Shown in pieces: positions 34,871 through 46,625 of a DNA stretch of 64,000 bases. Position numbers and translations under genes: made by a program. Each line of letters starts with the position of its first letter. Position 1 is the stretch's first letter. This DNA comes from Centropus unirufus (Eukaryota; Chordata; Aves; Cuculiformes; Centropidae). The DNA is taken from the NCBI GenBank assembly GCA_013397695.1, contig VYZI01000573.1:236582-300581 (forward strand). The letters are read 5' to 3'. The notes beneath the pieces were generated by a model. The model made no database searches and was not told the DNA's origin. It saw only the letters and a list, made by a program, of their open reading frames with translations.

Positions 34871-35240
34871 CTCAGATCTGCAGTCACTGGGGGGGAACCT
34901 TTCCTTTTTTTGCAGCGAGGATCCAGAGGCCCATGTGGTACATGGACTCATGGGTGAGGTCTCCCCATCTTTGCTTGGCCTTTCTATCATCAAATAAACA
35001 AATTTTATTACCCCAAAAAGCGGGGTCAGGCTTCAGCTGCTCTCTGCCCAGCTCACCCCCTCATCCCCCCCCATCTCCCCAGAACGTGGCCAAGGTCCCA
35101 TGAAAGGTGGAAGCAGCTGGATATTCCTTATCTTTAAGTTAAGGTGGTGGAGAGACACAATATTCTTGGTCCAGTTCCTCTCTCTTTCACCCAGCACAAT
35201 TCTACTGATAATGAAACACTGGAGGGAAATGTGGTGCTCT
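34871..35240. other. Spacer between two LTR-like elements
   Basis: About 370 bp. It has an AATAAA-like run at about 34995-35010, a G run near 34892 and a C run near 35068. It may be part of the neighbouring LTR or retroviral material, but nothing is specific. Confidence 0.35.
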
Positions 35241-35953
35241 CATGGTTTAGCCCCAGCCCAGCCTGGCTGGTGGCCAGATGTGAACAGTTATGGTCCCAAC
35301 TCCCTTCCTCCCTGACCCCCCAGGGAAAGGGGAAATTGAAATAAGAGAAAAAGACTTGTGGGCTGGAAACTAAAACAGCTTTAATGAAACAATAATAATA
35401 ATAATAATAAAGAAAATATATAAAATATACACAAAATTGCTCCTGTCCCCCTCACTGATGCTGCAGAGACACAGGCGAAAGGTCCAAAGCTGGGCTCAGT
35501 GCAAGAGGAAGCAAGACTCATGGATTGAGGAACACACAGATCCAGGATCAGAAGAAAAAGACAGAAGACCTCACTGGAGGTCAGGAATCAAAGAAGAGGG
35601 ATTGGCCCTAGTGATCTCTCGGTTTTATCCCAAATGTGACCTATATGGGATTCCTATATGGAATTCTCTGTTGGTCAGTTTGGGGTCACCTCTCCTGCCC
35701 ATTCCTCCTTGTACTTTTTTTTTTTTCTGCCTCTTTCCCTTACGGCTCCACCAGCTCAAGAGTGGCCTTGATTTCTGTAGGAATAACTATAAGCAATGGT
35801 CTTCCTGCATCCCAGTGCCCCATGTTATCACTTCTAGAGACAAAGACTGTGTGAAAACATGCAGGTAACTTTCAGAAAGTGAAGCTACTTATATGAGACT
35901 TTTAGCCGAAAAGATAGAAAAGTGATTCTACTTCAGGTCAAACCAGAACCTGT
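35241..35953 (-). mobile_element. Avian endogenous retrovirus LTR, probably solo
   Basis: About 710 bp matching the layout of a common avian retroviral LTR, in reverse. On the + strand it starts CATGGTTTAGCCCCAGCC and has the TAAAACAGCTTTAATGAAAC block and an AAT microsatellite. The TATATGGAATTCTCTGTTGG then GGTCAGTTTGGGGTC block follows. It ends near GTCAAACCAGAACCTG. In LTR orientation there is a TATA-like GATAAAA (complement of 35623-35629), and farther along an ATTAAA polyadenylation signal (complement of 35380-35385). No gag, pol or env sequence flanks it, which suggests a solo LTR left by recombination. Terminal TG/CA and target-site duplications could not be fixed. Confidence 0.75.
35391..35411. 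repeat. (AAT)n microsatellite inside the LTR
   Basis: Seven AAT units, in the position where this LTR family normally carries an AAT/ATT array downstream of its polyadenylation signal. Confidence 0.9.
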
Positions 35954-36243
35954 GCCCAAAGTACAAATTATGTCAGCAAAAGCATTGCCCAGTGGACCAA
36001 GTGATATTTTATGAGAGACATGTTTGTAATAATTTTGGTCTGACACATCAAATTCTCAGTTTTCAGCTCATCAAAATACTCAGAAAAAAAAAAAGCAAGA
36101 AAGCATGACCTGTCCAGTTGTACTAAGCACCCATGGAAAAATGTGTACAATTTGTGTTGTAATTTTTGCCCTCTGGAATATTTACTATTCATACGCATGT
36201 ATGCAAATGTTAATAGTAGAGACTGTACAAATTTAGTACCAGT
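35954..36243. other. Unique AT-rich DNA
   Basis: Nothing recognised. An A run lies near 36085-36096. Confidence 0.4.
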
Positions 36244-36321
36244 GATGGTTTAGTCAGCACGGTGCGGCTGGGATGACAGATTCTAGAGGTCTTTTCCAAC
36301 TTGGATGATTCTGTGATTCTA
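36244..36321 (+). mobile_element. CR1 LINE tail only (type C)
   Basis: Only the last 78 bp of CR1: GATGGTTTAGTCAGCACGGT, AGAGGTCTTTTCCAACTTGG and two octamers (ATGATTCTGTGATTCTAA). An extreme 5' truncation. Confidence 0.9.
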
Positions 36322-38263
36322 AGTTGCAAGGGAGTTTGCGCCTTTTTCTCCACGTGCAATGTTTTCTCCATGTGCAACAACATCCGAGTACACAATTTAA
36401 AACCATTTTGATGTATTTATCATTCAGGGAGTTCAAATTGAGCATGCCTGCTCTTCTCTTTTCATAAAGGATGCTCTGCCAAGACCTGTGCAGTCCTGTC
36501 CCTCCTGGTCGGTTCCATCGAAGTGGCCGGAATGGTCCTCTCATGCTTCTGTGGTGTTATCTGTTTCCTAATAACTGGCTACAGCGTGCTCGGCAGCACC
36601 AGGAGATGATTGCACAACATGTGTTCGCGCACAGAGAGGTGTCATCACTACTAAAAACAATTCTCCAACACAGCAAAGGTTATGAAAAGCCGCAGGGCTC
36701 TCGAAACGTGTCCCGTTGTCCATGGACTTACCCAGCGCTGTCAGCGGGTTGGGAGTCCAGGCCCAGCTCTGCTGGCACCTGGAGTTATTTCGTAGGGTCT
36801 TGCTGAGATATGAAAACCTAAAAATAGGACTGATAATCTTCGGAGGGGCCTGAAGGTACCAGAGAAAAGGCCACGAGTGTCCCTGGTCCTGCTGATGAGC
36901 TCACCGTGGATTAGATCTCAGCACAGCGTCCTCCTGCCCTCCTGGCAGAACTCAGTGCTCACATCCAGCACCGCTGCTTGCACAGAGGGGGGTCACGCTC
37001 TGTTGGAAATATCTTCCCACCCTGCTTTCTCCCCTGCCAAGACAGCAGCTGCCAGACTCTGAGCCCAGCACCAGTGCCGTGATGCTCAGCACAGCCAGAT
37101 CCATCCCGTGTGTGTCCTCTGGGAGCTCTCCCTTGTGTGCTTGGAGCATCTGGGACTCCTGAACTTGCTAGTTGGCTTCTTTGCTCAGGAATCATTATCA
37201 TTTATTGATAGGATGCCTTTTGCAAGCCTCAGGGCACTATTGCAGGCTTTCAGGCTGTGCACATACAAATTCAGTTCACCCATCGCAGAGAGGCAGTTGC
37301 TGCATGCAGAGATGTTACAAAACTGTCTTGGCCAGGAAGCAAAAAGCAGATTCTCAGTGTGTGCGTAGCAACTGCAGCAAAATCACTGGCTCACCAGCCT
37401 GAAGAGTGTGTGCAGGAACATCTCTGGGGCTGGGAGTGGTACTCCTGGGAAACCCTTTAGGCTCTTCTCTGCACAAGGTGCACTGTGCAGAACATTATTC
37501 CAAGATAGCTCCAACCTCATAGGCCCTGTCCGCAACTCCTGGACACCCCAACTCAAGCCGAGCCACACTAACCTTGTGCCTTTACTCCCAGGCCAGCCAC
37601 ACCAGCCCACACTCCCCACACACACTCAAGTGTCCCTAATAGAACATCTCCACCAGCTTTGCCAATCTTCTCTCTATCCTCAACGACCACCATGGGCAGA
37701 ATGAGTGAAACTCATTTTATAACTCAAATTCCTCAGGTCTCCACCTCAAGAGATGGACGGTGGGTTGCAGTGCTCTTTGAGCAGGTTTTCTGGGCAGTAC
37801 ATGGCCCTGGGCTTCATGTTTGATGGTTGGAGCAGAAATGCAACAGACTTCTCAGCTTGCCTTGAGTTCTCCTACGAGAAGACATTGCGGTATTCAGTGA
37901 CCAGAAATGGAGTGACTCAGAGAAATGCAACATTTCCAATAAATAGGCAATGAAACAAGCTTGAGGTCAAAGAGAAGCTGCCAGCTCTTTCTAATGGGTT
38001 TCTCCGAAGCACGGATTTGTCCTTGACTGCAGTTTTAAGGTCATTTCTGCACATTGAAGGATCAAAGGTGGTTCTGCCAAAGCTCTTGAGGTTTCTGAGA
38101 CGTCTGATGGAGGCATTTGGATAGATTGCACTTCTGTATTTATGGCATTGGGGTGGGCTCTGTTGAGATGGAGATCACGCATCCAGGTCAACATGAGGCA
38201 ACAAGGACATGGATGTGACCTGGATGTAAGTCAGTATTGCAGGCTGAGGAAAGATGTTCTCCT
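36322..38263. other. Unique DNA, about 1.9 kb
   Basis: No gene or repeat recognised. Frames of 60-111 codons occur on both strands with no shared frame or motif. Confidence 0.45.
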
Positions 38264-38493
38264 GGATCACAGAAGCACAGAATGGTTTGGTCTGGAAGAA
38301 CACTTAAAGCCTATCCAGTTCCAACCCCCTGCCATGGGCAGGGACACCTCCCACTGCATCAGGGGCTCCAAGCCCCATCCAACCTGGCCTTGAACACCTC
38401 CAGGGATGGGGCAGCCACCACTGCTCTGGGCAACCTGGGCCAGGGCCTCCCCAGCCTCACACCAAAACATTTCTCCCCGAGATCTCATCTGAA
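38264..38493 (-). mobile_element. CR1 LINE 3' fragment (type A)
   Basis: Minus-strand CR1 from reversed octamers (ATCACAGAAGCACAGAATGG) to GAGATCTCATCTGAA, the common truncation point. The 3' UTR core is nearly identical to other type A copies. Confidence 0.95.
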
Positions 38494-39013
38494 GAACACC
38501 ATCAAGTTGGCTTCATGTGAGTGGTGTAGCCAGCCCTTTAGGGAAAGCTTCCTGGAGGACACGGGCACTGTAGCGTGTTTATATTTATTGCAGGCAACAC
38601 GCACTCCTCTCACCCCTGAGAAACATGTGCCTACCCCACCACCAGCACGTCCTCCCCCAGGCCCCCAGCTCCTGCGTCTGAGCAGCACGGAGACAATGTC
38701 CTCCCCTAACTGGGTTATAGGAGATTGGATTAGCAATTTGTGAGTTAGTAAAAGTCTAAGAATGGAAGATAAAACAAAGTGTGACAGGCTAAGCAGCCCT
38801 TGTCACTGGGGATTGATCACAGTGCTAATAGTCAGCGACAGCCGCACATTAATAACACAATAACCCGGCTTTGGATATTGGCACTATCACAACCCTTTAA
38901 CCTGGTAATAACTCATTGGGAAAATGCTAACAGTGTCATAGCCAACACGTCTTTGCTGCTCACATTGCCCTCTACCTGCCAGCCTGGCAGAGGGCAGTGG
39001 CTGCAGGTCACTG
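38494..39013. other. Unique DNA
   Basis: Nothing recognised. 38700-38960 is AT-richer. Confidence 0.4.
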
Positions 39014-39250
39014 GCACTGCCATGCACGCAAGGGTCAGGTCCCATCTGCAACCCCGCCGTGCTCCAGGCCTGGCCGGGGACGCGGCTCCAGGCCATCAGC
39101 ACGGCCACCGCTGCAGGTGTCAGGTCCCACCTGCAGCCCCACGCCCCGAGCTCAGTGAGGAACGTGGCACCAGGCCATGGGCACTGCCATTCGTGCAAGT
39201 GCCAGGTCCTACCTGCAGCCCCCTCATTCCTGGCCAGGGATGGGACACCG
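39014..39250. repeat. GC-rich minisatellite, 82-85 bp unit, about 2.8 copies
   Basis: Units begin at 39014, 39099 and 39181, each with GCACTGCC or GCACGGCC. A GTCAGGTCCCA-type block and a CCTGCAGCCCC-type block follow. The first two units end in CCAGGCCAT. Unit lengths are 85 and 82 bp, and the third is partial. The array is GC-rich with CpG sites. A 203-codon minus frame across it (38887-39498) is a by-product of the repeat period and composition. Confidence 0.85.
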
Positions 39251-40285
39251 GGGTCCCCTTTGGAGCTGCAGGCACAGTCGTGTTGGACAGGGAGAGGAGC
39301 TGGACAGGCAGGGGCAGGAGGAGAGCAGCGGTGAAGCTGGAGATGTGACACAGCAGGAGATGGGGAAGAGCTGGGTGCTGCTGGAGTCAGGGGAGGTGGG
39401 ACTGAGCTCAAGCTCAGGGCAGTCACTGGAGGCACCTGAGAGAACTTGAAGTAATTTGGGGGTAACTTGGGGGACAATTTTGGAGTTCGGTGACACAAAC
39501 CATTCCCACTTTGCCTGGGAAGCCTCTTGTTTCTACTTCTGCCAGCGGTGGGAGAAGAGACACTGAGGAAGTTACAGAAAAGCCAGGGTTGTTCAGAAAA
39601 TGGGAAATGAAATCAGACATGAAGCATTTTGAAAAAATGTAGATCAAGATTTGGAAGTCAGAAAAAAGAAACCCCGTCCTGAGGCAGGTGGCACCACCTT
39701 GTTTACAAAGGCTTTTCTGAACGCTGCATCTTGAGCGTGGAGGGGGAGGAGAGATGGAGAATGATCACTGCTGTTCCTCCACCCCCAAGCAGGAGCAGGG
39801 AGAGGCCCTTCCCTACCTCTGCTGGAGCCCAGGCTGCCTTTGGCACCCTCCCAGCAGCTGCATCTCTTGGCTGAGCTGGTTGGAGTAACGCTGAGAGCAA
39901 CCGATTTAAGGGATTCAAAGGTCAGCAAATCCCAAGTGCCAGCTGCAGGAGAGCAGGACTGCAGCAGCCAGGAGACATCTGCAGAGGAGCCCTTCCAATC
40001 CCAAGGGGGGGACCGACTCATTGCCACTGGGGTACCCAAAATCCGAGACCTCCCCAGGCCAGGTGGGGGATGCAGCCAGAGCTACCAAAACCTCTGAGGG
40101 AGCAGGAGACCCAGGCCAGGTGGGGATAGGCTTGTGAAGTCCTGCTACCACCTCGGGTTGGCCAGTGATCTGGGATTGATCCTGGCCAGTTTAGGGGCTA
40201 GGAAAAATTCCTCATTTAGTGCAAATCTTCCCCACGTATGGAAAAATCCCCATTAAGAGATCTCCCCCATTTAAGGGAAGATCTG
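39251..40285. other. Unique DNA, purine-rich at start
   Basis: 39260-39420 is purine-rich. No gene recognised. Frames of 70-130 codons at 39644-40151 have no motif. Confidence 0.4.
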
Positions 40286-40495
40286 GACTAGGTAATAGGA
40301 AGAAATTCTTCACGATGAGGGTGGTGAAACGCTGGAACAGAAGTTATGGGTGCCTCCTCACTGAAAATGTTCAAGGCTAGGTTGGATGGGGCTTTGAGCC
40401 GCCTGATCCAGTGGGAGGTGTCCCTGCCCATGGCAGGGGGATTTGCAGATCATCTTCATGGTCCTTTCCACCCCAAAGCATCCTATGATTATAAT
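40286..40495 (+). mobile_element. CR1 LINE 3' fragment (type A, older)
   Basis: Plus-strand CR1: GGAAGAAATTCTTCACGATG, GGTGGTGAAACGCTGGAACA, TTCAAGGCTAGGTTGGATGG, then a diverged tail (GGTCCTTTCCACCCCAAAGC) and degraded octamers. It differs from the main type A set in the ATTCTTCACGATGAGGGTGG block, which marks an older subtype. Confidence 0.92.
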
Positions 40496-41000
40496 GACAT
40501 CCATGGGCCATATAGAGCATCCTCTACACCATCTTCTCCAGCAGACCCAACCACCCTCTTTTTTGGCTCAGACACTCCTGGGAATGTCCATGCATCCCAA
40601 TACAGCCCAGGCGTGGATAAGGAGATGCTGCTGAAGGAGTGGGATTCAGTGCCATAATGCAAGGACCTATGTCCCTCCTGCTTCTAGCGGGGGGGCTGCC
40701 CATTCTCCCATTCTCCAGCCCTGCCAGCAGAAAGTTTAACCTACTCCTGAGTCTGAAAATGCCATTTAAGGCACACTTGCCATAAAATGCATTGTCACCC
40801 AGAGCACCAAGTCACTCCCAGCCAGCAAGGGGGTTGTTGAGCATTATTTATGGATCTGGCCGTGCCCCAGGGGAGTACAGACCCCTCCTCACCACAGCTT
40901 CCTTCAGCAGGCCAGGAGAGAGGTGTCTTCCCTGCCTTCCTGATGGGCTCCTGCCCACATGGATCCTTTTCCCATCTCTTCAGGGCAGAAGGCAGATGTG

Positions 41001-41032
41001 AACAACAACAACAACAACAAAAAAAAAAAAAA
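41001..41032. repeat. (AAC)n followed by poly-A
   Basis: Six to seven AAC units run into about 14 A. This looks like the end of a retrotransposed sequence, but nothing upstream is recognisable as a SINE or processed gene. Confidence 0.85.
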
Positions 41033-41582
41033 GGTGGAAATGCAATCTAGCTTTGAAGGATCCCCTGACTAATTAGTTTTGGAGGCTGAACTCAGCCAGC
41101 CTCGCCTGCAATTACGCTGACAAGAAAGGGTCCCTTTGAGATTTGCTGCCAACCAGGGGCATTTCCCCCGCTGCCCAAAGGGGGTGAGGACCAGAGGAGC
41201 AGTAGGGAGACAAGTCATTCCACTGTTCCTTGCTGTTTTTATCCCCAAAGGTGCCCCAGCGAGGGGCTTTGCTGCAGTGGAGCTCTGGTGCATGCAAGAG
41301 GCATGCATCAACAGCGAAAAAGGGAGGGCTCAGCTTGTTTGGCTTAATTAGAATAATGAAGCTGCGAGCCTAATAGGAGGAGGTTGGGAGTGCTGAGGCT
41401 GTAATTGGCAGAGATTGGGAAGCGTGAGGCTGTCGGCTGGCAGCCATATGGAAGCAGCAAAGTGAGGGTAGTGAGTGACAGCCCGAACCTGTGGCGCTCT
41501 CATTAATTCCAACAGCAGAGCTGTGATTGATGTGTCAGCTCCCTGCTGCTCCACGATTCAGGCGGCTGATTCCACCTCACTT

Positions 41583-41720
41583 CTGCTGCTGCTGCTGCAG
41601 CCAGGGCTCAGGAAGGGAAACGGAGAGGGGAGGAGAGGAGGAGACTGCATAGAAGAGGGAAGGAGAAAGAGGAGGAGAAACAGAAATAAGGTTGCAGGGG
41701 GAGGTAGATATATAGATGGA
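41583..41720. repeat. Short CTG run followed by purine-rich tract
   Basis: CTG repeats at 41583-41597 are followed by about 100 bp that is mostly G and A (41606-41706). The strand asymmetry gives it potential to form triplex DNA. Confidence 0.75.
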
Positions 41721-41908
41721 TGTTGTAACCGAGGCACCGGTATCTGCAAAGCCTGGTCAGCCCCACAGACAAGCTTCAATTCTGGCTTTCTATCCAGATT
41801 CAGGGTTTTTGAGCCATGCATCACCGTGTGTTGGGATCAGAAGTGCTGCGCAACCCCCAGGACCGGGACCAGTATGGCTCTGTTCCTGCTTCTGCTCTTG
41901 GAGGTTTT

Positions 41909-42045
41909 AGAATCACAGAATTATAGAATCATAGAATCATAAAATCATAGAATCAGAGAGTTATAGACTCACAGAATCATAGAATGGTTAGGCTTGGGAG
42001 GGACCTTGAAGCCCACTCAGTTCCAACCTCCCTGCCATGGGCAGA
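41909..42045 (-). mobile_element. CR1 LINE tail (type A) with expanded octamer array
   Basis: Minus-strand CR1 tail. The part 41909-41985 is about 9-10 imperfect copies of the reversed octamer GAATCATA. It is followed by GGTTAGGCTTGGGAGGGACC and CCTGCCATGGGCAGAGACA, after which similarity stops. Only about 60 bp of CR1 body remains, so the array is longer than the body. Confidence 0.92.
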
Positions 42046-43795
42046 GACAATGTTCTCATCAGCTCCAATCACGTCTGAGCAGGGCCAGGCTGTGTAGGAT
42101 GGAAACCAGAGGTGCTGCACCCGCGGAAGCTCCCTTCTGTCTTTAAGGCATGGATAACAGCAGCATCTGTTTGCGTAACCCACGTGCCATGCTCCTCAGG
42201 CTGAACGTGCAGGGAGGAGGGGAGAGCATGCCTGCCCCTGGGGAGGGAAAGATGTTTGCAGGATACAGCCTGTGGCAGGGTGTTGCAAGAGCAGGGACCG
42301 CGTGCGGGAAGAGTTCGGATCAGAGCAGAGTTGCATTTCTGGTCTGCAAACACAAAGCACAGGAAGGGACTGGGCAGTGGTAGCTGGAGCTATCACCCAT
42401 CTGTGGGCAGGGAGGATACGTGCAAACCCTCTTAATTTCTGTTCTGCATGGTCCAGTTATTTTTGAGCTTTCTCCATTGAAATTGCTATTTATTGTAGTT
42501 CTACAAAATCCAGGTTTGGTAGCTTACATCTCCTTTTACCTCTCTTTAGGGTAAAGGAAAATATTTGGGAAGATCCATCTTAGTGTTGTGACTAAATGCG
42601 TGCCTTGGCACGACATCCAAAGCAGTTTTCCCTCATGGAACAAGTCGTAGCTGTGGGAGGTTGAGGGACAGAAGGCCAGGAGAGTCCTGTCTGTGTCACC
42701 ATGATCTGATGTCTCATCTAGCATTGCCTGCCTGCATGAATCAAGACTTCTCATCCTTCCCTCGGAGGGAAGCAGCTACCCATGAAGGGGAACGGGGGAT
42801 AAACTGCCAAGATGATAACTCATTTGGGTAAGGCTATCAAGGCTCATTTGTTTTGCCTTGTTGCCTTCGTGAAGGAGCATGCAAAATGAAGTATTAGCAT
42901 GTGGAGAAGAAAACTTCAGCTTTTCCCTCTCCATACGTTCTCGTAGTCCCAGCTGGGAGGAAGCCTCGCTCCAGGGCTGGCTTCTATACACTGCAAAGCT
43001 AAAGGGGAAAAAAAAGAACCGCCTTTTTCTCTGGGCAACTCCATTGAAAGCACACAGCTACTCCACTAATTTGAAGAAGCAAGAAAAGCAAGATGGAGAA
43101 GGGAAAATTGGTTCTGATTGCAGAGCTCCAGCCGTGGAGTTCCTCTAGCAGGAAAAGAAGTAACACTCAGGGTAGCCAGAAGCTTTGTACCCAGTACAGT
43201 CCTTTTTTTTCCAGTAGGTATTCACTTGTACGATGAAGACCATTAGGTAAAGTATCTCAGAATAACTCTCATTTGCAGACTACATGGTGAGGAGGTGGTT
43301 TCTCAGCAACTCATACCTCCTACACAGCGACTGCGCCTGTTCCTGGAGTAGGATGAGGCTTTTGCTCATGACGATGCTGAGATGTGCTTCATGCAGCTCT
43401 GCTCTGGGTGGCTCCCTCAAAGTCTGTCATATCTGGGCATGCAGAAGTCTGAATAGCAAGGGCCAAGACTGACCTGAAGGAAAGGTCTCCTGCCTGTTCC
43501 CGCCGCACAGAAAAGTTGCCAGGCTGACCTTGCTTTCTGACTGCAGTGGCTGTGGGTAAGCTACAAACCATGGCAAGGTAGGAAGCTCCTCTGTGAGCCT
43601 GGGTCAAGCAAGCTGTTCCGTGATCAGTTTGTTCTTCAATAAGTGGGTTTCCTAACAGCTAGCTACCACGTCACCTCCAAGCTGGGGCAAACAGTCTGTC
43701 GCAAGCTGTTCTCTCACAACCTTGCCTGTGCGTTTGCTATCCGGGACAGAACTGACCTCGTTACTCCTGGACCGATCATCAGTGCAAAAGATGCG
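42046..43795. other. Unique DNA, about 1.75 kb
   Basis: No gene or repeat recognised. A few T runs lie at about 43202-43210. Confidence 0.45.
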
Positions 43796-44023
43796 CAATC
43801 GGAGGATGGTTTGGCTTTAAAGCTAATGCAGTTCCATCCCCTGCCATGGGCAGGGACACCTCCCACTGCATCAGGGACTCCAAGCCCCATCCAACCTGAC
43901 CTTCAACACCTCCAGGGATGGGGCAGCCCCCACTGCTCTGGGCACCTTGGGCCAGGACCTCCCCACTCTCACAAGGAAGAGTTTATTCCTAAGGTCTCAT
44001 CCAAACCTACCCTACCTCAGATG
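43796..44023 (-). mobile_element. CR1 LINE 3' fragment (type A, diverged)
   Basis: Minus-strand CR1 with a degraded tail (GATGGTTTGGCTTTAAAGCT) and good 3' UTR core (CTCCCACTGCATCAGGGACT). It ends near TAAGGTCTCATCCAAACCTA. The 134-codon + frame at 43643-44047 is repeat plus flank. Confidence 0.92.
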
Positions 44024-46475
44024 ATTCCTGCAGGTTCTGGCATCTGAACTGGACCATCAGCCCATGTCTGGCTCTGTGCTTCCCTGTGAGGGACCAGACT
44101 GTCCGACAGCCTTTGCGTATACACCGCTTGTTCCCAGGTTGTTTGGCCCAGAAAGCAGCAGGCAAGCCTGGCTGATAACCAGTGCAGAGCCAGGCATAGC
44201 TTCAGATCCCTGCTGGGAGATCCAAGTCAGGGATGCAGGAGTCACTTGGGGTCCTCTGACTAAGAGAAAACATGGCATGCATCCCAGGTCTGAGCAGTTC
44301 CAGCAGAAAGCAGTCCTGCTCCTGGACAGGAGCTTTGCTTTGCTGGACCAGTGAAGAAATTAATTAGATGTACAAGCATGCAGCCAAACACAGCAACTCT
44401 GCCTGATTTTCCCACTCATTCCCCTTCCTATAGGTATTTCCAGGGGCTGAAATGCAGAAATAAGCTGGCTGAGAATCTATGATGCTGTTTCCAAGACTCT
44501 GCCCCTACAGCTCAGCTTTTCCAGTCAACTTGTCCTCTGGCTACCGTAGCTGAGCAGATGAGATGAGTGCTGACGCCCAGGTCTCAGGAGCTTCACAGGT
44601 CCTGCATGGGTGGTAGGTAACAGAAGGCACCAGGTGTTGCGTAGTCAGGAGAAGAGAAATGACTGCATGACAGCCCATGATTTGTCCTCTGTGTCCATCT
44701 CAGCATGCCTAAAGCTCACGAGGGAGCAGCAGACTGGTGTGGAGTGGGGATGTGTTGGAAGAGATGACTGGTTTGGGATGGCTAAGGTGCAGCTGGCTCA
44801 CCAACTGCAGCAACCCTTACATGGCTGGGATGCTCTCAGCTCTCTGCACACTCAGTCAGGGTCTGGAAAGGATGTAAGGACACATGGGCAAGGCCTAAAG
44901 AGGCAGATATTCATTGTGACCAAAATAAGAATAATAAACTATGAAGAAGGCCCCAGAATTCCATGTGTTGACTCGAAGAGAAGCCCCACATGCCTGGTGA
45001 TGCCTCCCACATGGCTGTAGGCTTGGCATGTACTAAAGGCAGACACTGTGGCCAGGCTGGGACCTCCCTGCTCAGCACCACCTGCAGCTGGGAGGCAGCA
45101 GGTCCTCCAAACCACTGCTACAGATGCCGAGTGCCAGTGCCAAGGCGAGCCAGGGATCTGGCTGTTAGAGAGCTCTACCCTCACCCTTCTCCATTGGTGC
45201 CTGGCAGTCAAACAGGGTGGAGAAGAAGCACCTGTACAGCAGCTGTGTCTCAGCTGGGAGCTGGGATCCTCGACAAGAAAAATGGAGCAGCTTCCTGACC
45301 TGCTGCTCACTGATAGGAGGCCAGATTAATTCCTTGCTCCTGTCCCCATGCATCCGCGCAGGGGGAATGGAAACTCAGCACTGACATGTTTCCCCTGGCA
45401 ATCCATCACCCTCACTCCCGCTCCAAAGCATCCTGTGCCAGGGTTGTCACTGAGCGGTAAGCACAGCACAATAACAGGGAGTACACAACCCTCGCAGACA
45501 AGAAATGCAGGGAACAAATGGGAAAAACAGCACCTGGGACAATTCAGCCTGCACAGATTTTGGATACCAGGCACTGGAACACCTTTTAGCTTTGCTGGAG
45601 CATCCAGGGATCTGCGTCCTGAAGTGTCCAGCGTCTCAGCTCTGCCCCTTGGTGCCAGGTAGCTGCGGGGTCACTGCAATTACCACCCAGCCCATAACCT
45701 TGATCTGTGGAGGGAAGCAGAGCACTCGCCAGCCGTGCTGGCCAGGGACTTTCCAGGTTCTGCCATGGTTTGCTTTGCCATTGTAAGTTACAGGCACAAA
45801 GGTACCGGCCTGATCTCCCCCATCACTACTTCGTCTGGATCACTTTCAAAACGTTTTGAAGGAACCAACCATGTGTCCTGTTGACAGAGCTCCCTGGAAA
45901 AACCTCAGACAAAATCCCTGCGGGGGCATCACGGCAGGATGAGAGGTTGCACACGCTGCCTGGTGAAAGGCACCAGGTACAGGCTTCTTTATTCCTCTTA
46001 ACTGACCCTTCCTCCAGTTATTAACTGGGTTTTGTACCCTGCACAAGGACACCTTCACCTGCCAAAATTCCTAGATGTGTCCCAGCTGATCAAACTCACC
46101 AGGAGAGAGACTACATTTGTCTTCCTGCCTGAACAGTACCGGCATGGTGGGGTCATTTTCCATGTTGGCTCAACCAGCACTGTGCGACCAAAGAGTGCTC
46201 CTTCTCTCCATTATTTATTCACAGTAAGGTGTAGGTTTTTTGTGCTTTGAGGGCTTCCGCACACAGATGTTCAGAGATAATGGTGCCTTTGCTGTAGCAT
46301 AGATGAGGCATGCTGAGAAAAGCTCTGATGAGGGTCACTCTGAGGTCCAGGGCTGGGCAGGGAGCTGAGATGAGAGCTTCCAGGGTGGATTATGACAAGA
46401 AATCTCCACCTTGCTTTTAAACCTAAGCATGATTATGGGACACCATCACCACCTTGTTGGGCCTTTCCTAGCCTT
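44024..46475. other. Unique DNA, about 2.45 kb
   Basis: No gene or repeat recognised. Overlapping frames of 90-136 codons occur on both strands between 44610 and 45790. None shows a domain or exon-like boundaries. Confidence 0.45.
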
Positions 46476-46625
46476 TAATAGAATGGTTTGGGTCAGAAGG
46501 GACCATGAAGGTCACCCGGTCTAACCCTCCTGCAGTGCGCAGGGACATCTTCAGCTATATCAGGCTGCTCAGAGCCTCATCCAAGCTGACCTTGGTTTCC
46601 TCCAGGCACAGCATCCCACGGTGTT
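46476..46625 (-). mobile_element. Old CR1 LINE tail fragment
   Basis: Minus-strand CR1: AATAGAATGGTTTGGGTCAG, GCGCAGGGACATCTTCAGCT, TATCAGGCTGCTCAGAGCCT, TTCCTCCAGGCACAGCATCC. It is the type with the CAGGTTGCTCAAAGCC-like block, older than type A here. Confidence 0.88.

Larger units (their letters stand above)
40496..41908. other. Unique DNA with several simple-sequence tracts
   Basis: No gene recognised. It contains an AAC/A tract, a short CTG run and a purine-rich tract, listed separately. Confidence 0.45.

Noticed and set aside
38887..39498. 203-codon minus-strand frame
   Set aside because: It runs through the 82-85 bp minisatellite and a purine-rich tract. Openness is explained by repeat and composition.
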